Assembly: GCF_002078875.1 (NCBI RefSeq)
Contig: NC_034412.1
Span: forward strand, 29,008,015 to 29,072,014
Reading direction: 5' to 3'
DNA: 64,000 bases
Origin: Numida meleagris
Lineage: Eukaryota; Chordata; Aves; Galliformes; Numididae
Below the pieces are notes generated by a model. That model saw nothing but the letters and a program-made list of their open reading frames with translations, had not been told where the DNA came from and did not search any database. The stretch's first letter is position 1. Each line of letters opens with the position of its first letter. A program made the position numbers and the translations under genes. Shown here piece after piece: positions 52,294-64,000 of the stretch.

Positions 52294-52405
52294 TCTCCTT
52301 GGAGATATTCAAAAGCTGCCTGGACATGGTCCTGCTTGAGCAGGAGTTGGCTCAGATGACTTCCAGAGGGCCCTGCCAACCTCAACCGTTCTGTGATTCT
52401 GTGTT
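52294..52405 (+). mobile_element. CR1 LINE 3' tail fragment
   Basis: The plus strand reads CTTGGAGATATTCAAAAGC, then CTGGACATGGTCCTG, CTTGAGCAGG, GATGACTTCCAGAGG and CCAACCTCAACCG, and ends in TTCTGTGATTCTGTG. These are the closing segments of a CR1 3'UTR in order. Only about 110 bases remain, and a segment usual in CR1 between GGTCCTG and CTTGAGC is missing. It lies in the sense direction of SPOCK3. Confidence 0.95.
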
Positions 52406-52551
52406 ATATGAATGCATTAGTAGCCACAGATGAGCAGCTCATTTTTCTGCATCTGGTGCAACCAATCTCACTTTCACGATGTTTAATGCTGAAACCTGCC
52501 TTTTTTGCTGTAGACACAAATAAGAAGGCAGTGATTGTAAATACTAAAATG

Positions 52552-53145
52552 CACAGCTCGTTCTGAAAGTATACCTTCTATTTATTTCCATGGAAACTTC
52601 AAAACTTCAACAAATACTAAGAGCATAACAACACTATTTGATAAAGGAAATTCTCAGCTTCAAAACTATTTTTTTTTTTTGACGTAGTCACTACCATTAG
52701 CTATTTATTTTTGCCAGAGATGAATGAGACCATGCATGTCACACTTGGGACATTCTGCACCAGCAGAGGTGTTTCACAGCTGCTGTGATGCCGTCATTGC
52801 TGAAACACACTGCCCACCATCTCACTGTACTAACATAGAATCCACTTTTTGGTCTCCATAAATGTTCAACAACCACTGATGAATGTCAGTGGGTGCAATT
52901 TTTTCCTCATGGAGGAATTCAGTGACACACCTTTGCTCCATACTCACTTCCATGTCAGGCACCATTTTGTCAGAGTGCCCCTGTGCTGCTGTCTGTCACA
53001 TGGCAACAACATGGAACGGAATGTTGGTGGGAAGGTTCAGCCTCTACTGCTGTATCACCAACATTCACCTCTGGTGTCGTGGGCCAACATAAAAAAAAAA
53101 AAACCAAAAAAAAACCAGGAGACATTACTTTCAGAGCAGCCCTCA
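52552..53145 (-). mobile_element. Internally deleted mariner element (Galluhop-like)
   Basis: This is a non-autonomous DNA transposon of about 594 bases. The right end, read on the minus strand, begins TGAGGGCTGCTCTGAAAGTA next to a TA (53146-53147). The left end has the partner terminal inverted repeat (GTTCTGAAAGTATACCTTC at about 52560). Inside, on the minus strand, a transposase N-terminus starts at 52953 and runs 43 codons (RCVTEFLHEEKIAPTDIH, then WLLNIYGDQKVD) to a stop at 52822-52824. This is the helix-turn-helix part of a mariner transposase. The catalytic D,D34D region is absent. The sequence passes directly to the 3' end of the element (TAGCTAATGGTAGTGACTACG on the minus strand). 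It resembles Galluhop of chicken, about 1.3 kb when complete. An A-rich insertion-like tract (53091-53114) lies near the right end. The left TA target has become TG. Confidence 0.88.
52822..52953 (-). pseudogene. Mariner transposase N-terminal remnant
   Basis: The frame has 43 codons plus a stop and begins MEVSMEQRCVTEFL. It covers only the start of the DNA-binding domain. After GDQKVD the reading frame is disrupted by a small insertion-like change, and the rest of the binding domain and all catalytic residues are missing. It cannot make an active transposase. Confidence 0.8.
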
Positions 53146-56100
53146 TAGTATATGATATTAAATGTTATTTTTGTATGTCTTGAAGTTAAATTTCTGAAAG
53201 ATAGACTTGTGCTAGTAATATCAGTGATTAAAAACTACTGAGCATCCTTACCTAGTGTGAACAGCCTTTAGTTACTTGTTAGGTTTTTTCAATGTTTTTT
53301 CACTCTTGCTTTCTCATTTCTCTTCATTTCACACCGATATCTTACAGTAGTGAAAATTACTAGAGGAGTTACTTATTTACCTGAGAAAGGTGGTGCAATG
53401 TGTGGTAGGAGTTGGGGATAGAACACAAAGGTCTGACGTGAAATTCTAACCTATGACAAAACCTTTACATTTCAGTGAGAATATTTTCACTGCTTGGTTG
53501 ATAACTTCACAAGTTAAGAGAACAGGTTTAAAAGGTACCAAAAAGTTTGGATGGCTTGCATTTTTCTGAATTATGGAAGCACTTATTAAGAAAAGTTGTA
53601 TACTAAAAGCTGTCCAGGCCTTGTTTTGTTTTTTTTCTGCAGAAATTTCTCACAGGCTAGTTGTTTATTTTCCCAAGTGATGTGTAATCATTGACTCAAA
53701 GTAGACTGTCCATTCTCAGTCTGTTCAGCATCTCTCTAAAACAAGTCTGCCAGTCATCAAATAATTCTGTTTATTGCACTTACCTCAAGCTTGCCTACAG
53801 CTGAAAATAAACTCCTTTGACAATTGTCAAGTTTGCACTGATGATGAAATTCTTTCTGTTGTTAGACCTGTGTAGCAGTGATAAGGACAGAATTTACTCC
53901 TCTGTGTATGCTTCTGAGTATGGAAAATGCCCTGTGTTTTGTCAGCTATTTGTTGAAATTGGGGAAACTTATTAATATGCAAAATGTGGGAAGTGTATTT
54001 ATTGATGATTGTCTCTTTGAGGATTCGGTGATAGTGTTCATGACTATAAGATCACTGTTGCAGAAAACCCAAACAATGATTATTGTAAACAGAATCAGTC
54101 CATTGGTATGCAAAGCGTCAACACCAGGAATCCATTGTATAATGTGCCCTTCTAGCCTTAGGCAGAAGAATACATTAGCCAGTTTGGTCACATTTAGGAA
54201 GCCAAGGTGAAATGCAGAGAACTCTTTTCATTGATAAAATTTAGGGTCAAAAGGGACCACTGGGTCTGATAATATGCTTATGCCTGTATTTACTAGCTCA
54301 TTAACTTATATCCAGACATTGTTTTAAACCTGAAAATTCTAGGTGGACATAAGTATTTCAGGCTTCAGGAGCCTGTGTGCCACTTGTGTAGATTAAGAAC
54401 GACTTGATTTCTAAATCCTGCAGTGTCAGGGAAGTAGTGATCTAAGCAGCATGTCTATAATGTTTTGCAGCAGAATAAGGGAGAATGCCATTTAAACTCA
54501 TGTCAGTCTGATCTGGGATGTTTCCTTCTTTGGCCCAAATATGACAGTGAGTAGAAATGGTGTTTGATTTGTCTTTCTTACACTTTATTTCCTACAACCT
54601 TCATGTCATTGTCTTGTGTATATTGTCAGTAATTAATGGTAAATGTTGTTAATGAAAAAAATCACGAAGTGTTGGAATACAAGCTAGTTTAAATCCTAAG
54701 GAAGATGGGGACATGGCTATCAGATTGCTCAGTGTACTGCAAATAGGATGTTTTTTCTCATGTGAACTGAATTAAAGCACACTAACTGCATATCTGTTTT
54801 TCAAAACCTTCATAAATCTCACATTTCCCTCCTAAGCTGTTAAACTATTGAATTTTTTCATCCTTGTCCTAATTTCAATTTACTTTTGAAGTTGAATATA
54901 TGTAACTTAACTCAGAAATTTTCTGGCAGGAAGTTGCAAGGTCCTGTTTTGGTACTTGGGGAACATGTGAACAGGATTACTTTACACTGTTAAGAAAAAG
55001 ACTCATGGGCTGCTCAAAAGAAGATATTCTGTCAAAGAATGTGGAGATGTGTGGCCAAAATTTCACTGAATTTGTCACAAGCAGTACCTTGATGAAGTTA
55101 AAGTATAACATGAAGATGGGACTATGCTCTGAGATGTACAGCTGTAGTCTTATAACAGAAGGAGAAATTACATCTGGAATTAGATTGAACTGTGTAGTTT
55201 TGTACTGTGGACTAACCTAATACAGACATAGCCAACTTGAAAGCATTTCCAAGTTCTTCACTAGAACAGAATGTGACCTAATGTATGTGATGGAATAGAT
55301 TGGGATTCCACTCTGCCTTAATCTTCAGGGACCTCCAAGCTGTGTTTAGACAAAAGCTATGGTACCTTTATGTCTCTTTTCCTTTTTTCATATCCTGAAT
55401 GCTTACAGTTCTATTTTTAATGTTCCTGCATAAAGATGATAGCTTCCTAGGATGTGTGATTCTCTTGCTTCTTTTCCTTCAGATTTCCTAGGTTAGAGTT
55501 GCAGCATAGCTTTTTGTAAGTTGAAGACGTGAATAACATTTATCCCCAGAAGATTTTCAAGTACTAAAGCTATGGAATATTTGAAGTTCAGCACGCTGAG
55601 AATTGCACTCTCATGTCTTTAAAAATAAATAGGAATGCATGCCTTGTGTGTGTACGTGTGCCCTCACATAAGCTCTTAGGCCGGACTAGCGACGACTGAT
55701 GGGAATTTTACTTTGTCTCTAATGTTGTGGAGCAAAATACTCAATATTAGAAGTGTTTCATAGATCAACCTCATTGTGTCTGCTGACCATATCTTACTCT
55801 CAAGTTTTCTGTTGATTGCAGAGCATTTGTTTGCTCTATGCTGAGAGTGATGTGTGTTTAAGTATGCTTGTGAAGTGCAGAATAAAATGGTAATTATCGG
55901 TTCATATCTTAGTTATGTGAGGCAGTAGTCTAAAGTAGCTTATTAGTTGTCTGGAAGAAATACCTAATTTCTTTACATGTCTTTGTGTATCGCATAAGAA
56001 CATGACAAGAATGACTGCAAATATCTAGAGATTTGCAAGAATATGTTCGTATCAATCCCCAGTTTTCACAAAAGGGTAGTAGAAGGTATCAAATAGATTT

Positions 56101-57204
56101 TAATGAAATGGATTACATTATTCTGTGAAGCAAAACTGTAGTTAGACACTAGCAGTGCTTATCTGTTGTAAAATGTGATACTGTCTTACATAGTTTGTGT
56201 TTTGAAATACTCTTGCTTGTCAAGCAGGTTGGCTTTTAATGTGAATGTGAGGGAATCTAGAAGTTTTAGGAAGAGTTTGACTGTGACTTTCCATCCCTGT
56301 AGCTGGACAATTCAACAGCATGACTGTTAGGAAGCATTTCTCTTAAAACATTGCAAGCTACTATCATAGTAGTAATAAAGTTCAGTGTATGAATAACACC
56401 TTTATAAGATTTATTTTCACAACTATTTCTGCTTTAAAATTTTTTTTTGTTTTAGTGCAGGCAAAGGATAGTAATTTGCACTCATTTAAAGATCTGAAAC
56501 GTTCTAGTGCTAGTGGCAGCTAAACTCCCTACAGATGTAAAATTATGCACATTATTTATACAACTGATTTGAAATATATCAGTGTTCAGCTTTTACTTAT
56601 GCTGGTATAAAACATAACTATGCTTAAAAATCAAGAAGACGTATTTTCAGTTTTGACAATTGAATTTTTTCAGTTGCTTCAGTTAGGTAGCTTTAGCCAA
56701 ACAGCTTGCTCATTAGACCAAAAAACCTGCCAAGAGTAATCAAGCATAGGGATGAAACAAAAGACATTGTGATTTACTGTTTTATGCATGGCATTTATCA
56801 AGAGAAATGCTTGAATGAAGGGAAGAAAAAAAGGAAAAAAAGCAGGGAAAAAAATCTTCATAATGTGGAATTAATGACTATCATAAAATTTGAATACCTC
56901 AGTGATGTGCAGTCAGCCAATCCTGTAGTGCCTGAATTGTTGTAGGAATTCTTTCAAATAGTGTATTTTTAAGGAATGTGGATCATGGTGAAGTAGTTTT
57001 TTTCTACATTTCTCAAGCCTTCGTTGTGTGTTTCACTGGGATAATGTCCTATTAAATTGGACTACAGTCCTGTTTGTGTGGAGTCCTTGATTGTTCAATT
57101 GAGGTCACTGAGAACATGTTCACTGATTTTTTTGAGAGGTGGTGTATATCTTTAATTATGCCAGTATGCTTGTTTAAAATCATTGTATGAAAACTAAGTC
57201 TATA
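53146..57204 (+). other. SPOCK3: SPOCK3 intron, middle part
   Basis: AT-rich intronic sequence. No exon encoding the next testican-3 segment was seen, and no RNA gene or recognisable transposon. Confidence 0.6.
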
Positions 57205-57510
57205 AAATGCACTTCTGAATATATTTTGCCACTCCTCATATATCTTCCCCTCTAGAACCTTCATCACCTTTGTAGCTCTCCGCTGGATGTTCGCTAATAG
57301 CTTTATATTCGTTTTGTACTGTGGTGCCCCAAACTGCAAGCAGTATTGAAGGTGAGGCCACAGCAGTGCATTGTAGGAAGGAGCATTCCCTTCCCTCAGC
57401 TGCCTGGCAATGTAGTGCTTTTGCACAACATTGCATTTGCATGCACCTCAGGGTATGTCAGGCCTTCCTGACTGCCTGGGCACACTGTTGGCTCCTGTGA
57501 ACTTGAACTG
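57205..57510 (-). mobile_element. CR1 LINE, ORF2 C-terminal fragment
   Basis: The minus-strand frame spanning 57052-57426 contains LLWPHLQYCLQFGAPQYK followed by IKLLANIQRRATKVM. This corresponds to the conserved CR1 ORF2 segment with RPHLEYCVQFWAPQY and LLERVQRRATKM. The DNA continues upstream (to about 57510 on the plus strand) with the matching preceding CR1 segment. Neither the element's 3'UTR nor its terminal repeat is present, so both ends are lost. The copy is diverged but still open over this stretch by chance or recent age. Confidence 0.93.
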
Positions 57511-57630
57511 GAGAACAAACTTAGTCATTCATGCAGCAGAACATCTTTTCATTAGGAAATCCTATTTTGTGGTCTGAAGTGGAATACATATCAAGATGAT
57601 TGTGGCATATTTTCTATTTGTTTTATTATG

Positions 57631-57685
57631 TATAATAATAAATATATAAATATATAAATATAAATATAAAAATATAAATAAAATG
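57631..57685. repeat. AT-rich imperfect tandem repeat
   Basis: Repeated AAATATA / TAAATATA units form an almost pure A/T tract of about 55 bases. Confidence 0.85.
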
Positions 57686-60346
57686 TATAAGAGAAGACTT
57701 AATTTGTTGTTACTTCTTGGAGCACAGTGAAAAGTGTTCTGCTTTATTTCCTTAAGCTACTGTGTTTATTGGGGTGGGGGGGTGAGGAGGGGTTATTTCT
57801 TTTTTAGAACAAATTACTTTCATGAGTGAATTCCTCACTTGGTTGTTCATTTGATAGAAAACAATCTTTTGATTTCACTGGCCTGAATCAAAATATTTTG
57901 TTTGGGTTAATTCATCTGATATGATTTCTGCATGTGTGTTTATAGCCCATGTCCACTGATTTGCTGCCTTGTTTCCTGGAGGTGTAGGTACGTGCCTCTG
58001 TGCTGCCTTATGCACCAGGCTTTTCCAGTGAGTTGCATATTGTATGACACACTCTGCTTACCCCTCTAGCTGAATCATGTGTTGTAGTGGGCAAAACAGT
58101 GCTGAGATTCAATTAAATGCGAGGGTGGCAATTATTAAGGAGAAGGAAAATCAGACAAGCATTAAAAAATAGCTCTGGAATGCATTGCAATATAATATTA
58201 CTGAGACTAGATTTTCAGGCTGGGTTAGGAAGGCCATTTATACAGATAATAATATTAAAACTAAAGCTGAATAACCTATTTTGTGAGATGTATTAAGGTA
58301 TTTGCTTCATGGCTTAATTCTGTGGGAAATTAGTAGAGTTCATGGTAAAGCTAAACAGTGGGAAGGATTTACCTACTTTTTTTTAATCTGAAACAGATTT
58401 ATTTGAATTTTCTTTAGAGATCTGCTTCTGGACTAGATTAATCATCTAACACAGTAATTCTGAGATGCCTGAAGTAAGCACTGCCTGCAGTTTTGTGCCT
58501 TTCTTTCGTTTGACAAGTGTATTACTTTTTGTGTCAAAAAAATTGCATTGAGCAAACTGGAACGTACCAAGAAACCAGAGGTCGAGATTCAAATTAGAGC
58601 CTCAACTAAGTAAGAAATATCATATTATAATACAGAGGGTTGATTTCTTGGAAATCTATAGTCTATTTCCTGTTCTTATGATGATGCACACTAATTATTC
58701 CACTTGTCTTTTGAATTCTGAAGTTCTGTTATACTTGTCCTGGGCTTATTTTCTTACAGAGTGACTGGGTCTTTTGATGTTTCCAGTGTTTAAAGCACAA
58801 ACTTCAAGGAAGAGTTCAGAACTGGAATGTTTATCTCCTTTCTAGCAGTAGAAAGTGTAAATCTTGAGGTCTTGTTTCTTGCCTTCTGCAAGCTTAAGTT
58901 TCTTAAAGAGGGATTTGAATGACTGTTGTGCTTGTTTAAGTTCAGTACCTCTAACAAAAAAGTGTTGTTTTCCTTCGTGTGTGTGTATATAGGCTTTTAC
59001 GAAAAACTTAACACTTTCTGCTTTTCAAAATACAGTTCCTGTTCTGTGTTTGTTTTTGTTTGTTTTTTTTCTTTTAGGATTTACAACGTTACTAATTTCT
59101 GTTACAATCTTTTACAATATGCAGGGAAAACATCCTACCGTTGAAGCAGGTTGTTCAATGGGAAAAGGGTTTAAGAACTGATCCAGTTACATGGGATTAA
59201 GAAGAGGTTGAGGCCTCTGCTCCAGTGGCATAAAATTAGTTGAAGACCTAATAGTATGTTTTAGCTGTGTGACGTTTAAGTCATTTTTGCTTGAGCTATT
59301 AGGAACAAGCAGTGGAAATGACTGACATCTCTGCTGCCAGTAGATTTAAACAAACAGGGAGAATCCTGAGATGATCTGCAAACACTATGTCCTAGTTTTC
59401 TAAGAACAACCAGGTGTTTTATTTGTTGAATATAAAATAGTTTTACAGCACCTAAGTAACTTTGGCTGTAAAGTTAGAAATAGATACCACAAATATGAAA
59501 GAAGTAACTCATGTTGTCTTTTGATTTACTGTTTTCTCTGCTCATTTGATATATGTATTTGGTTCTCTTTTTTTTATTTTTTATTTTTAATACAAACAGC
59601 AATTAAAACAGCACTCTGGGAAGAAACTTTGAGGATAGAGGGCTCTTAGAGGAAAAAGTCACCATGGTTTTATGATTGCAAGAAAAGAACAGAATACCAT
59701 GTTTCATGATTTCTTGCTGTGAGTGCACAACAGCAGTTTGTGAGACCAAGTTGACCCGAAGGCCTGTAGGTACCCTGAGTTTCTTATCTCATCTACGTCT
59801 GGTTTTCCTAACTAGACAAGATACTATGTGTGCTTATTTGGGAAAGGAAATTGATTTGGCATTCTTATTTATCAGATTTCAGGTTTGTTTCTGGGAATCC
59901 ATCTTCTAATACACTAGAAAAATACTCATTTCCTTGAAAGCTTTGAGTAATGTAACGAAAATGACTGACTGAGATATTTATAAAGTCCAAGTCTCAGTTT
60001 TTACAATGATCATTAATGCTTGTGCATACACGTTTGTTGCATTCTCAGCTATGAAGGAGGATGAGATCAAGCTGATTGTTAATATAGCATTTAAACATTA
60101 AGATTCATTTGTAGTCCTGTATCATTGGTCGATATAATTGACATCAGTCCTATAGGGGTTCTGCCACTTGGTTTCTGAGATGAACCAAACTATCAGTGTA
60201 ATCATACTTAGTTACTTCAGCTGGGGTAGTAGATGCCTCTATCTCTGTTCTTTATCCAGCATAAAGACTGGGCTTATGGTTACCGTAAGGTGAAGAGCTG
60301 GAAATCAGTTGCTCTAATTCCTTTTTGTTAAGACTTACTGTCTGGC

Positions 60347-60374
60347 CTGTGTGTGTGTGTGTTTTTTTTTTTTT
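60347..60374. repeat. (TG)n followed by poly(T)
   Basis: About seven TG units run directly into a run of about 13 T. This is simple sequence inside the SPOCK3 intron. Confidence 0.85.
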
Positions 60375-63300
60375 CTACTGTTCATTTGAATGATTATTTT
60401 TTGAGATAGTTGTTGACTTCATTGGCTTTTAGTATAGATAAGCTGCTGTTGCTGGTCTTCAAATTTATTTCTCATTGCTTTCCTTAAAACCTTTAATAAA
60501 ATCAACTTATTTCAAGATAGATGGCATTTAATTAAAAAAAAAAAGTATAATTTCAAGTGTAAAAATATTATGAGAATTCATGTGAATTTTTGCACATACT
60601 GTTGGAGAAAGATGTACTACAGTGTTATTTGGGTCTTCCTTCCTTTACTAAACACTTAAGACTTTGGTAGTGAATCATGTGCTTGGAAGCTGAAAAGAAG
60701 GTAATATTGTATAATCAACAGGGGATTAAACTTTTAATTTTCCCTTTTTAAGGTTTTGCTGGTTTTTTTGTAAGCATTTAGATGGTGTTCTCCTCTTATA
60801 GCCAAAGATTAATTTATTAGGTATTTTGGTGATACTACCATGTGGAGTAAGGTATGTGAAGTTTTGAAACTTTGTGTATTGACTGAAATCCAACCTTTTC
60901 ATTTATTTGTTTAGGTTAGAAATGTACTCTTTATTTTGGTCAGCGCTCTGTGGAGTGTGTAATGACTTACTATTTCATATTTAAATATAATTTACTATGA
61001 AGATTTAAGTCACAGAATGTTTCAATTTCTTTAAATATTTAAAAAGAGTAATTTAGTTGGATTACTTGTGTTTTGTGTTGATAAACTCCTTAAATTTTAG
61101 AGCAGAAAGAAAACAAAACTTGGAGGCATTGATCATGAGGTGGTCAAGCAAGCTAACCCATTCTATTTTGGTGGGAGAAAAGATTGATGTGTTACTGTAT
61201 CTGTCCAATCATGCTACTACTATGATGTAATCTACATGGTTTTGAAATAACTTTCCTGAGATCAGCTCTTAATTAGCATTTAAAAGAAATGGTTGCATTT
61301 CTTTGTTTGGCTTCTAAAATAATTTTATTTACTGAAGAACCACTGTTTTTATTCATAACTGTTAGTTGCATGGGAAATCTGATATTAAATTTAATGGAAG
61401 CAGCAGAAATATTCAGAATTATGTTTTTGCTCTGATTTTGCAGAGACTTAAGATTTTTTTTTTTTCCTGCACTGCTTGATGTGTATGTGTGCATAGTATT
61501 ATTTGCTGTGTAAAACACTCTCGACACAAGATTACTCTGGACACTTCAGAAAGGTAAAATTTCTCTGCTTTGGAAAGATGAATTGTCGTGTCAGTTTCTT
61601 TGACAATCTAGTTTATGGTATTATACAGTGAGGAAAATAAACTACTTGAAAAGCAGTGTCTGAAATAATTTCTTTTTCCCCTTTTGGAAAATATTAGTGT
61701 CATTGCTTTTGTGGATCAAGGGAACTTGCAAATTTCATTTAGTTCAGTTATATGTGCAATATAACTATCCCAAATAAATAATTTGTGGAGGAATTTGCTG
61801 CATAGGAGAAAATCTTGCTCTAGCGCTTAGTAATATGAGATCAACTGTTTAGAAACTAGCAGATTAATTTATAGGTTACTATTAGTAGATATACTTATCT
61901 TGGGCAAATGCTGATTATTCAGTATTACAAACTTCATTCAGTAGGGTTATACAAAAACAAACTGAAACCATACGCCTTTTCAGTAGTTGATATAGGTCAT
62001 CTTATTTGGGACAGCTTTGAGAATTTCGTGTTTAAAAATAAACCTGAAAGGGAGACAATATTCAAATTTTTACAAATGCCCCTTTCCTCACTCTCATATT
62101 TAACAGTAAACAGCAATTTGTGTTTTTACAGAAATGTTTTTCATTTGGCAAGCTAGCTTGCATGTCATAAACTTTTAATAACTTCCTTTATTTATGAACC
62201 AGCTTAAACAGTTATTTCTTTAGCTAGAGATTCTTAAGCAGCGTTAGCTGTCTACTGATGTATGCAGAGGACAGACACTCCTTGACTGTGGAAGAGCATG
62301 CAACTGATACAAAAAAGAAAAAAAAAAAAAGCACAAGACCAATCATTTGGGGGAAATCATCACAGTTTTAAAAATGTGGGCCTTCTTTGCAGCTGCAGTA
62401 TTTAAAAGAAAGTTCTTTGTTTAGGGAGGCTGGTTTGTCAGGGCAGAATGAGAGAGACAGAAATATTTGAATTAGTAAATTATTGTCATAAAATGGTATT
62501 TTTCTGCATAGCTTTCAGCATTTTAGAGAGAATGATGAAACAGAAACAAAACAAAATGACATCAAGGAACCATTCTTGGTGACGTGGTTGCTGACTTCTA
62601 TTTGTAAGGCTGAGCTAGTTGTAGAATTGTGGTTTCTAAAACAAATCTACCCAGAAATATAAGAGGGAAGTATTCAAATGAAAAGTAGTTGGAAGAGACT
62701 GCTTCAGAATAATAATGTTCACCCAAAGCGGGCATAGACTGCACCTGGGCCCATCCAAAAACTGGACTTTCACTGAAGGTGAGATGTTGTGGAACATGGA
62801 TGACTGACTAACATTAGGAAGTTGTGTTCTGAATGAAGTCCTGCTAGGCACTGCCATCTGGAAGAAGAAAGAAATGGCTGTGCTTACATAAATCCTTTCA
62901 GTCTCTCTCTTCGTTTTCCTGGAAAAGATGTTAAGGATACAGAAATGGTACAAATACAATGCAAATACAAAATTGATATCTCTACAAAACCTTTATTTCC
63001 AAAGTAGACAAAGCAGAAACAGTGCAAACACAATGCTTGCTAAAGATAGTCATTAATCTAAAAAGGGCCATTCAGTCTTTTATTTATGTATTTGTCAATC
63101 TGTTTGTTTATTTTGGCATGGACATTTCTGTCTCAACATGAATGCTCTTTTTTTTTTGAGACCAGAAAAATTCGATGTGCATTTTTGAAGTCATATATTC
63201 ACCATGGGTTAAACTTGATTTTGCTTTTCTAAAGATAGATTTTCATGTTTCACATTCCATGGGACTATTGATGAATTCACCTGAAGATGAAAATAACTTA

Positions 63301-64000
63301 AATGCATGTAGGAAGTGGCTGGTTTTTAGAAAATAAGCTTATCCCGTGGGATTTGTTTTGTCTAGTTGTTTAAAAAAAAAAAAAAAGCAAGTCAGACTTG
63401 TGTGTGTAAAGTCTGCACTGTAAAAAGTTACCTACACAGAAATGTTTGAGACTGTAAACAGTCATTTTATTGGTCATAAACAGTAGATATACTTGGTAGG
63501 AGAAGTTGCATGCTCAAAGGCTTAAGTGTTATGCAACAGCATCTGGAAAAATATCATCAGAGCCATTGTTTGTACCTGAAAAGTTGTCACAGGTTATGTG
63601 GTAAATTCAAGGTAGAATGAAAATGATGTGTTTTATCAACCTATTGAAAAAAATAATGAAAAGTACATGATGAAAGCTGTTGAAAGAAAGCTGCATGTGT
63701 GATACATTGCTATTTATGCTCCACTGATGTTATGCACTCCCAATTCTTATGATTTTGGAGCAAAGTTAAAATTTATTTGCAGTTGATGCATTTCTTAGTT
63801 GTTTCTGTCAGTGTGCTTTCCCTCCCAACTCCCTCACCCCCACAGAATCACTGATTCATTGTGAAAGCACAAAACGTGGTGCTGCAGTGTGCTTTCAGGA
63901 TAGGCATATTTCTTGTTGGATTTTTGAAGTCATTATTTTGTGTAAGGTTTACTTATTTTACTCCAAAGATGTCAAGTATGTGGCTACAACAGGAGCAGGG

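Larger units (their letters stand above)
57511..64000 (+). other. SPOCK3: SPOCK3 intron, distal part in this window
   Basis: AT-rich intronic sequence with simple repeats: an AT-rich repeat at 57631-57685, TG/T tracts at 60347-60374, and A or T runs near 61458, 62311 and 63371. No exon or RNA gene was recognised, and the gene continues beyond the right edge. Confidence 0.6.

Noticed and set aside
45331..64000. Search for the second coding exon of SPOCK3
   Set aside because: No frame with the expected acidic-aromatic continuation was seen, so the next exon is taken to lie beyond the window.
1..64000. CRISPR arrays, prophage, operons or other prokaryotic systems
   Set aside because: No regular spacer-repeat arrays and no compact coding. 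The window is clearly vertebrate nuclear DNA.

Overview
This window looks like vertebrate nuclear DNA from a bird. The evidence is chicken-repeat-1 (CR1) LINE copies in several states of decay, avian class III (ERV-L type) retroviral pol remnants, a mariner copy resembling the Galluhop element known from chicken, and one recognisable exon of a vertebrate gene that is very close to mammalian SPOCK3 (testican-3). Galluhop points towards a galliform but does not prove it. A 140-base run of N marks a draft assembly gap. Nothing suggests bacterial, plasmid or phage DNA, and most short open frames are chance frames in AT-rich noncoding sequence.

Layout. Positions 1-1285 hold the right part of a decayed ERV-L-like pol gene: reverse transcriptase, then a deletion and frame change, then integrase with a second frameshift. 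From 1.3 to 44.6 kb I find no protein-coding exon. This AT-rich stretch carries probable solo LTRs near 16.9-17.6 and 19.2-19.7 kb, a weaker LTR-like segment near 7.4-7.95 kb, a CR1 copy (minus strand) at 25.8-26.2 kb, an old CR1 copy (plus strand) at 40.8-41.6 kb, simple repeats, and a diverged dispersed avian repeat at 43.9-44.3 kb.

At 44.7-45.95 kb there is a sharp CpG island. It holds GC boxes, a probable short noncoding first exon ending at 44978, a 178-base 5'UTR intron, and the first coding exon of SPOCK3 (45157-45330, 58 codons, signal peptide and start of the mature protein), followed by a consensus GTAAGT donor. Everything to the right is the first coding intron, running past the window edge. 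It contains an internally deleted mariner (52.55-53.15 kb), a CR1 3' tail (52.3 kb) and a CR1 ORF2 fragment (57.2-57.5 kb, minus strand).

The window is therefore the promoter and 5' end of one long neuronal-type proteoglycan gene plus its upstream gene-poor flank, with ordinary avian transposon debris. I looked for a previously undescribed system and found no credible one. The points most worth a second look are the 5'UTR intron whose acceptor abuts the SPOCK3 start codon, the deleted mariner, and the repeat lying just upstream of the promoter.
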